In this document: in pieces, positions 56,368 through 64,000 of the stretch | How the letters are laid out: the number at the start of each line of letters is the position of its first letter | Numbering within the stretch: the stretch's first letter is position 1 | NCBI GenBank assembly: GCA_037039685.1 | Contig: JAWNGF010000003.1 | Location: 806,001-870,000, forward strand | Direction: 5' to 3' | Length of the DNA: 64,000 nucleotides | From: Ceratobasidium sp. AG-K | Taxonomy: Eukaryota > Basidiomycota > Agaricomycetes > Cantharellales > Ceratobasidiaceae | Made by a program: the position numbers and the translations under genes | The notes under the pieces: model-generated | Database searches by the model: none | The model's input: only the letters and a program-made list of their open reading frames with translations | Told to the model about the DNA's origin: nothing

Positions 56368-57453
56368 ATGGAAGCTAAACTGTACCTCCCACTTACTCTT
56401 TCTCGCCACACTCATCCTAACCACCTACTCGCAGAAAAGCCCTCAAGGTCGCCGACCTCAAAGACATTTTGTCCAAATCCGGGACGACCATCGGGTCCAA
56501 AGCGACCAAGGCAGATTTGATAGCCAAGATTCTAGCCACGCCGGCTGCATTGACGCTCGCAGGCGGAGAAGCTCCTGCCCCAGCGCCCGTACCTGCTCCG
56601 GCGCCCGCTGCTGATGACGATCTGGTGAGTAATTCAATCGTCTCATCAGTGTTGCATTGTATTGACCGTTTGGGTTCTAGTTGGCTCCCCCTGACGAGTG
56701 AGTTTATTGGTCTGGAGATGGGGTGGTGTTGATTGGGCGTAGGTTTGATTGGGAGGCCGAGTCCGGGGAGAAGAAGGATGAGGGGGTAAAGGCTGTCGAG
56801 GCGCCCGCTCCTGCACCTGCGACCGAAACGCCTGCCCCTGCTGCGACAACGGAGCCAGCGACGACGACAGAACCGGCGACGGCGACGACGGAGGCAGCAA
56901 CGACTGAACCATCAGCAACAACCGAGACCGAGGCCAAACCAGCCGAAGACGATGACGTCGCCCGTCGAAAAGCGCGCGCTGCACGGTTCGGAATCCCATT
57001 CGTGGAGAACCCAACATCCACAGGGCGGAAACGCGAAAAGGCGAAAAAGGAGGACAAGCCCAAGGAAGACAAGGCTGAAAAGGACAAGGCTGAGAAAAAG
57101 GACAAGGCTGAGAAAAAGGACAAGCCTGCGGAAAAGGATAAACCTGCGGAAAAGAAGGACAAGCCGATGCGGATTAGTGCCAAGGAGGCGGCCCCGATTG
57201 ATGATGTGCGTCTAGTGGTCTAGTGGGTGGGTTGTGCTGACGTTGCGTAGGATGCGAAACTTGCCGCGCGGGCTGCGAGGTTTGGGATTTCGGCGGCGTC
57301 GACGGCCAAGGCGAGTACGGATGCGGACCCGGCCGAGGAGGAAAAGCGCAAAAAGCGCGAGGCACGGTTCGGGGCCCCGGTAAGTACCAAGCAAATAAAC
57401 GAACAATGACTGACTCGTAACAGGCAGCAAAGAAACCCAAGACGGATACATGA
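56368..57453 (+). CDS. SAP-domain protein, Tho1/SARNP-like
   Basis: Six exons (56368-56381, 56435-56624, 56681-56697, 56743-57205, 57251-57379, 57424-57453) sum to 280 codons. The SAP domain is at the very N-terminus (MEAKLKALKVADLKDILSKS, KATKADLIAKIL), after a first exon of only 14 bp. A long Ala/Pro/Thr/Glu linker and a lysine-rich repeat (KDKAEKKDKAEKKDKPAEKD) follow. Two ARFG motifs (KARAARFGIPF; ARAARFGISA) and a third (REARFGAP) near the C-terminus match the repeated RFG signature of Tho1/SARNP (CIP29), which works with THO/TREX in nuclear mRNA export. The C-terminal KKPKTD is a likely nuclear signal. Confidence 0.82.
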
Positions 57454-57551
57454 CTGTTTTTGTAACTCTATAGAATGCATGATAGGGGTCCGCTGACTAA
57501 GCTAGTTGTTGTGGGACGCGTGTAGAGTTGATCACGACTACGATACGCGTC

Positions 57552-60500
57552 ATGAGCCATACTCCAGGACGCATGAACGCGCCACGACTGTCTGGGATTC
57601 CTGCCCCTGGTGCGCGCTCTGGCATTCCGACGCCGGGGACGAGGCCGCGCAGCTCGACCGGGTCGAATACGACGCTGGCCCCGAGGGATTCCGAGGCGAT
57701 GAACAAGGCGCTGGCCGACGCGATCAAGGCCCACGACCCGACGCGCTACTCGTCCGAGCTGTCGCCGCAGCTGCCAAGTGCGACGTTTAGCGTGAGCAGT
57801 GGGCGGCGGTCGGTGGTGGGGGTGCGGCCGACGAGCGTGGCGTCGACGTCGTCGGGGCGGTCCAAGACCCCGGCGACAGCGCCCAGGTCGTCGATGCCGT
57901 CGCGTCCCGAGAGCCGGACGTCGGGACGCAGTCTGAGCCGGGCGGGACACGAGTTTGAGGTGGGCGATGCGGTGCGGATCGAGTCGCTGGGGATGGAGGG
58001 CACGCTCAGGTTCATGGGCGAAATCGACGGCAAGCAGGGCATCTGGGCCGGTGTCGAGCTCAGCGCTGCCCACGCCGGCAAGGGAAAAAACGACGGGTCT
58101 GTGCAAGGGTGAGTAGCCACTAGCTACTGCGACTGCTGCTGATTGCGTAGGACTCGGTATTTCACATGTGCACCCAAATGCGGCGTGTTTACGCTTCCCA
58201 ACAAGCTCTCTGCCACTGGCATTCCCCGTCCCTCGTCGGTTGCGTCCCACTATGGCAATGGCCGAGCGTCGGGCCGCACCACGCCCTCACAGCCCAAGGC
58301 CGTTCCGTTTCCCAGTTCGCGCGAAGAGACGGGGTCCCGTGCAGGCAAGTATACCACCGATCTCGGCGCACGCGGCATGAATGCATCCCCTACGCGCTCT
58401 GCATCTACACCCCAGGGAACGCCCAAGGCCCCCCGCTCGCTTGTCGCCCCGCGCACGCGACCCAGTCTGGGCATGACAACCCCCAAACCCAAGCCATTCA
58501 ACAATATGCCCCCGCCCGCACTGCCCATGGGATCGCCCCGTCGCGCTCCAAGGCAGAGCACCACCACCCCCACACTCTCCCATGCGAGCACCGAGACCTT
58601 TGTCGACGATGCCCCCATGAGCGCCATTGACGCCAACGACAAGGCTATTCAAGAAAAAATTGCGCTCCTCATGGGTTCCAAATCCGACATTACTTCCCCC
58701 GTCTCGCGCGAGGATAGCGAACGCCTGGCCCAGCTCGAGCGCGAAAACGAGTCGTTGCGCGCAGAGGTGGCGGCCAAGACGGCGTCGATTACCGAAGAAG
58801 CCGCTGTGCTGAATGCGGCGATTGAGCGTGCGGTCGCGTTGGAAGAGGACAGGCGGGTCGCGTTGGAGCGTGTGTCCGAGCTCGAAAAGTCGCTCGAGGG
58901 CCGCGCGGAGGAGCAGTCCAAGCTGGCCGAGGCCGAGTCCAAGCTGCGCGAGACCGAGGCACGTGTGGCCGAGCTCGAGGGCCAGGTCAAGGCAGCTGCG
59001 GACAAGGCGAGCGAGGCAGAGACCAAGCTCCAAGACGCCGAATCCAAACGCACCGAGTCGGAATCTGCGCTCGCCGCGCTCAAGACGTCCCACGCCGAGG
59101 AACTCGCCGCGAAAACCGAAATCGTCGCCCAACTCGAATCGCGCATCTCGACCCTCGAAACCGATCTCCAATTCGAACGTCGCGAGCTCGGTCAACAAGT
59201 CGACGAACTCCGTTTTGCGGGTCAAGAAACGATTGCGCTGTACGAGGAACGGATAAGCGGGATGGAAGGACGGCGGTACGAGCTCGAAGACCTCGTCGCG
59301 GACCTCGAGTCTCAAATCGAGGCGCTCAAGAAGGGTGGCGCGACGGTGGTCAAGGGTACGACGGCCGCTGAAATTGACAACGAGTCGCTTCGGGAGCAAG
59401 TCTCGCACCTTCAGCGCAGGCTGTCTGCCATGGAGGATCAGCTCGAGGACGCGCGGGCTCAGGCCGAGCGGGAAGACCAGGCTGCGCGGGTGCGGATCAC
59501 CAAGGCGAAAGAGGGCGAGCAGGCTGCGTGGAGAGAGTGCGCCGAGGCCAAGAAGGAGGTCGACGCTCTCAAGCGCGAAGAGGGTACGCTCAAGGCCAGG
59601 GTGGACGAGTTGGTCGAGGCCCTGAGGGAGGGTGCTGTCACGCTCGAGGCTGCCCGGGGAGATGTCGAAGGTCTGAGGGCCGAGGTTGCGGTGCGTCCCA
59701 GTAGGCGTTGTCTGGCGCTAGCTAATGATTTGGTAGGACTTGGAGAGTTTAAAGGCCACGACGAATGGCGAGGTTCCGCCTGTGGACGCTGCCGATATCA
59801 CCCAAATCAAGAAGGAGCTCGAGGATGCCAAGAAGGCGCTCGAGGCGGCGGAAAAGTCCGAGATGGACCTGCATGTGGTTGTCGAGGGACTCGAAAAGGA
59901 CAAGGCCGAGGTACGTTTACATGTGTTGTATTGAGCCGCGCTGACTCGGTGTAGCTCGAACAACTGGTCGAAACAACGACGCTCAAACAAACTGCAGACC
60001 AGAAACTCATTGCCGAGTTGCAGAACAAGCAGCTGCGGCCAATGGGCAGCCGCGAGCGCCTGCGGGGCAAGACCAGCCAGGAGCAGGTGAGTCTCACGGT
60101 ATTTATACGCCCAGGGATTAATGGTTTTCCCAGCTCCGCGCCGAGAGCCCGAATCCCCGCCGGGACAGCGTCGACTCGGATTCGTCACGCGCCTCCAAGA
60201 CCATCAATGGACCCGGCAAGCGGGAACAAATTACCGGACTCAAGTAGGTCCACCGTCGTCGATCGAACGAGTATTGATTAGTTCTAGGCACATTATTTCT
60301 GGGCTGGAGGAAGAGATCCGGCAGTGGGGTTCCAAGTGCGCGTTGCTTGAGCAGGAGAACAAGTTGCTCGAGAGTGGGACTGAGCAGTTGCAAGTGGTGC
60401 GTGGCCAGTTGTCGTCTCGATTTGTGCTTACCCCTAGCAGGCCATGCGTCGTCTCGAGGCGACGATCGACGATCGACTCGGTAGTACCAACGGCGAGAGC

Positions 60501-61182
60501 TCGATGGGGAGCGGATCAAGCGTATCGAGGTGGGTGTGCCATGTTGGATTGGGACGCGGCTGATGGCGTAGACCGAGAACGAGTTGATGAAGACCAAGAT
60601 TACCGAGATGGAGCAGAAACATGCGAGGGTGGTGCTTGATGTGAGTTTTTCGGTCGTTTGGATGTGGTGAGACTGATGGGTTTGTAGTTGAACAAGGAGA
60701 TCACTGAACTCGAGAACCTTGTCGAGTCCAAGGTAGGCCCTCTCATTCTACGTTGACCTTGGCTGACGTGGTTGCAGATCTACAAAGAAGACGACCTCGA
60801 GCGTGAAGTCGAGCGACTAAAGGAAAAACTCGCTCGCGCCCAACGCAATTCGTCCAAACTCAGTGGCGAGTCGATGCTTGTGAACGGCAAGTCGCGACCG
60901 ACGTCGATCCCGGTCGTCAAGACTCTCGACTCGGACAATGGCGAGAACCGGTGCGAGCTGTGCGAGTCCAGGGTGCGTCTGTCGTGTATATACAGGGCTA
61001 AACTAACGATTGCACAGGACCACGACGGAATGGATTGCCCCCTGCTAAACGACGACGGTCAAGAAGACACAGTCGTAGTGAGCAAACTAACCACACCCGC
61101 GCCCGTCCAAACATGGTGCGAAGACTGCGAAGAGTTTGGACACACGGTCGGCAACTGCCCCAACTCGCAAGACGTGTTTTAA
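57552..61182 (+). CDS. CLIP-170-type microtubule plus-end protein
   Basis: A multi-exon gene starting MSHTPGRMNAP. The N-terminal Ser/Pro/Arg region precedes one CAP-Gly domain, split by the first intron: GMEGTLRFMGEIDGKQGIWAG and GKGKNDGSVQG before it, TRYFTCAPKCGVF after it. The NDGSV loop binds EEY/F tails. A basic Ser-rich linker and a long coiled coil follow (about 58650-60900). The C-terminus has two CCHC zinc knuckles (CELCESRDHDGMDC; CEDCEEFGHTVGNC), as in CLIP-170. The exons after 60288 are short and their borders less certain. In fungi (Tip1, Bik1) such proteins track microtubule ends and guide polarity and nuclear movement. The gene follows the SAP gene by only about 100 bp on the same strand. 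Confidence 0.88.
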
Positions 61183-62272
61183 CAGGGTTTTTGAATGTGC
61201 TCACTTGATTTGAATCTATCTACACTACCGATCGTTACCCTATATTTCCATACCAGCTCGATTCGTTCTCACTTGTCTTGGTTAGCGTATTGTTTTTTTT
61301 TGATGAATATATTGGATTCATGGTTGTTTGAATCGGTGCGTGCGAGTTGGTGGGGATAGTAGTCGGGTTTAGTTGTGTGGTCGGGTCCGGATTTTGAGAC
61401 GGGCAAAGAGAGTAGTGTGTATATGCGCATTCGCATGGTTGCTCTGGGTTAGGATTTGCCCACTGCAAGCACAGGAGAATACACACACCGACTCTTTATA
61501 GCCTCATGATCTGAGTACCGAATATCATGTTGCACGAATTGAGTGGTGAAAATATGGAATACTGAGTTAGCGAGTAACTTCTAAATTAGTACTCCTTCAA
61601 GGCATTCATGTGGCGTAATCAAAGTGATTGGTATACCAAGGGGAGAATGGCTCAGACCAAGATGAGACACACACTCGCAATCGTGCTCATAGGCTCGTAC
61701 CTTTCTTCTGTCTACATGCAAAGACCCCATAAAGGTCGTGTCGGTAATGGGGTGGGTTATGCTCCGAGAACTCGAGCCAAGAAGAATGCTGGCTGAGATT
61801 AAGTCAGGGTCTCTGTCATATCAATCTTTCGGTCTTGGAGATAAACGCACGCGATGGTCCCAAGTCAAGCCTTTACTATCGTCCAAACCCCCATGCAGCG
61901 GCAGTTCTTGTGGCATCCGTATATCCAAGGCATGCCAATAATCACCCTCCAGCCTCAGCTCTACTTACCTGGCATCGGAAGCATCCCCCTACTCGACCTG
62001 GTTCACCTCAATACCCATTGAGCGTTAGCACTCTTTTCCAGTCTCGTCCATCTTCCAATGCGCGTCTTGTACAGGCAACAACTCCAAGGCGTGCTAACAA
62101 GGATCCAGGCAAGGCCATATAGTGAATTCTAGGCGCATATATCTACAATCCTGGGCCTGGTTGCTCGTTTCCGGCCATAAACCTATTACATATCGTCCGG
62201 GGTCGAATATAGTTCAAGAAACAAAGTCTACTTCAGGCAATGGGCAGCCCTGATCGATTGGAGCCACCGAGA
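61183..62272. other. Intergenic, no gene recognised
   Basis: About 1.1 kb between the convergent ends of the CLIP-170-type gene and the MFS gene. ORFs at 61608-61796, 61738-61941 and 61835-62122 have no family pattern. No repeat or RNA gene recognised. Confidence 0.4.
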
Positions 62273-64000
62273 CTACGCATGGTCCAACCGTTGTGTAGGT
62301 TTAGAAACGCGATAGATACTCCAGCTGAGCAAGCATGAAGTGATGAACCCCAAAACCAGCCAAACCGCATTGATCAGGTTATAGTTTCCATGCAACCCAT
62401 TTTTAACCAAATGGTCAATAGGGCCCAGAATCAAACTAAATAACCCAACAAGGGTGTTCAAGAGCCCTGTTGGATATTTTAGTTTAGGCTTCGATTTCCA
62501 GCAGAATATCGTACCGTAGACTCGCCCAAACGTCTTGAACCCAAACGCTCTACCAGAGGTTAGAATAAAGGGTTACACGAGCGCGAACATACTTACTTTC
62601 CACAATAATCTCCCACTGTGCGTAGCGAGCGTCAAGCAAATCAACCCAAGTCAAAAAAGCATGATTGACTTACCAAATATGTATAAAAGTGGTCGAAGTA
62701 CCACGAATACAGACACAGATACAACTTGTGCAACTGTAGAGCGCACCATACCTAATGCCCGTATACAAGACCAGCAACTAGAATGACGACAGACACATCA
62801 AAAGTTGACCGACGATCGAGTAGCCAACCAAAAGGCGGGACACCTGTGAATCATGAATTGAGGTCACAGTTCGACCTTGGAAGAAATATGGGCTTACTGA
62901 GAATCCCGCCAAGCGGAAGGAAGATCGCAAATTTCGTTGCTGTTCGTGCCACAACATCAGGATCGCGTAGGTAGAAGGTAAGTTGTTCGGATATAGTTTG
63001 AATCTCCCAATTGATGCGGTCACTGTACGCCTCAATGATTGGCCGAGTCGATTCGAAACTATACGGGGGACTTACGCATATATCGCGAAGAAAATGAGGA
63101 GGGCTCTGCAATATCGTACACCGTAGATAGCGTTAATCGAGTTTCAGGTTACACACTAGAGGACACTCACACAAAATGCCGACTGCGCAACTGGTCGACC
63201 AATGACCTCCCGGACAAAACCGCGACAAATGGGTCACTGCCCACAACTGAGGAAGTCTGTGAACTTGTAGCCCTCCTCGAGGATAAATCGCTTGTCGAAG
63301 TTGCACCGTAACTACTGGTAGGAACCGCGGACGCTGTAACTGGGCTTGTCTGCGAGACTAGTTGCTTTTCATACGCGAGGGGAGGACCAGCCAGCATCTG
63401 TAGCACAATGAACCTAGGCAAAGGTGTGAGTGAAACAGCTAGGCGATGGGAGCTCCTGAACATACAGGGCTGGAATCAAGGAATAGCACCAAAACAACGC
63501 CTGCACAGAAATGTTTACTCTAAGTAAATATCTGGCGTTAGTGAATATCACACGATAAGAAGGATCCCCTACTTTCGGTCAATCCAATCGAATAAAACAT
63601 AGCACACACTGCTGGCATTGAATCCCGCCATTATCAAACTCAGGACGAGACCAGAGTGAGATGGAAACGCATTGCTGATGTGAAAGCTCGAAAGGAATAT
63701 AAGCGGGCTACCGATGGCCAATAGACAGAATCCAATATAATATCCGTCGAGCACTATAGAAAAGGCAGTTCGGAGCTTGAACATGACGGTCAAGAAACTG
63801 TACTAACCTATGGGCCATGACGTATAACCACTCCCGAATACCAAGTTTCCGATTCCAAATATGGTAGCACCTAGAATGCTTGTCCTCCTAGGTCCAAGTC
63901 TGTCTAACACGGATCCAGCGGGGAGCGATGCCATCTAGTCTGCGTTATTAAAGATTAATGCCCGTAACATTCCTGCTTACGTTTGTCAAGGCCACCGCGA
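62273..64000 (-). CDS. MFS transporter, Fmp42/SLC43-like, partial
   Basis: Minus-strand, multi-exon, entering from beyond the right edge. Segments in order: MASLPAGSVLDRLGPRRTS (the MFS loop 2-3 motif), a helix with GATIFGIGNLVFGSG, then FCLLAIGSPLIFLSSFHISN and HSGLVLSLIMAGFNASS, ALFWCYSLIPAL, a long hydrophilic central loop rich in Ser/Thr, then FAIFLPLGGIL, PPFGWLLDRRSTFDV, VSVFVVLRPLLYIFG, LNTLVGLFSLILGPIDHL and WLVLGFITSCLLSWSIY before the stop. The family includes yeast Fmp42 and animal amino-acid transporters of the SLC43 group; the substrate here is unknown. At 62758-62760 one G (C on the plus strand) seems missing: VAGLVYG and ALGMVRSTVAQ lie in different frames. The N-terminus is outside the window. 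Confidence 0.75.

Noticed and set aside
57468..58250. Minus-strand 260-codon ORF rich in Arg/His/Pro
   Set aside because: Shadow of the CLIP-170-type N-terminus; composition is typical of an antisense reading of GC-rich DNA.
58250..59408. Long minus-strand ORFs opposite the CLIP-170-type coiled coil
   Set aside because: Shadows of biased coiled-coil codons; the plus strand has the CAP-Gly domain, the coil and both zinc knuckles.
61608..62122. Plus-strand ORFs after the CLIP-170-type gene
   Set aside because: Short, no family pattern, no supportive splice structure.
1..64000. CRISPR arrays, tRNA or rRNA genes
   Set aside because: No regularly spaced direct repeats, no tRNA-like cloverleaf with A and B boxes noticed and no rRNA sequence recognised by eye; a tRNAscan run would be needed to exclude tRNAs fully.

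Overview
The window looks like chromosomal DNA of an Agaricomycete fungus, probably a Rhizoctonia/Thanatephorus relative. That name is an inference from gene style: dense genes cut by many introns of about 45-65 bp, fungal orthologues, many Tnp2-type transposases and NACHT-WD40 receptors. No marker gene was available to confirm it.

Left arm (1-20.1 kb), housekeeping genes: a DUF6593-like protein; the RNase P/MRP protein Rpr2/Rpp21; an MBIP1-like protein; mevalonate diphosphate decarboxylase; the small APC/C subunit Cdc26 (too short for most gene finders); a PRA1 family membrane protein; a MATH-BTB protein followed by a MATH-only paralogue; cytoplasmic isoleucyl-tRNA synthetase; and a Wee1 kinase. 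Several neighbours are divergent pairs with short shared promoters.

Middle (21.4-49.2 kb), mobile elements inside a pair of immune-type receptor genes: two paralogous NLR genes lie head to tail on the minus strand, and each is split by a CACTA-type DNA transposon whose ends can be placed to the base. Element 1 (21495-36087, TSD ATC) sits in an N-terminal exon of NLR2 and is itself split by a full-length, very young Ty3/gypsy chromovirus (24393-31617, LTRs differing at one base in 457, TSD CTACG). Element 2 (37582-45945, TSD TTG) sits in the sixth WD40 blade of NLR1. Removing each transposon plus one TSD copy restores the host reading frame. The two CACTA elements share a layout: a Tnp2 transposase and a divergently transcribed, lysine/glutamate-rich accessory gene. 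The chromovirus has a 12-nt self-priming PBS of Tf1 type and an extra tryptophan-rich ORF between pol and the 3' LTR.

Right arm (50.6-64 kb), housekeeping again: Mediator subunit Med12, a Tho1/SARNP-like SAP protein, a CLIP-170-type microtubule plus-end protein with two zinc knuckles, and the 3' part of an Fmp42/SLC43-like MFS transporter running off the right edge.

Caution: several conserved genes (MATH-BTB, IleRS, Wee1, MFS, and the transposase of element 1) each show one single-base frameshift, mostly at or near short homopolymers. This looks more like residual assembly indels than inactivation of essential genes. Exon borders were placed by eye from GT/AG sites, phase and family similarity, and may be off by a few bases.
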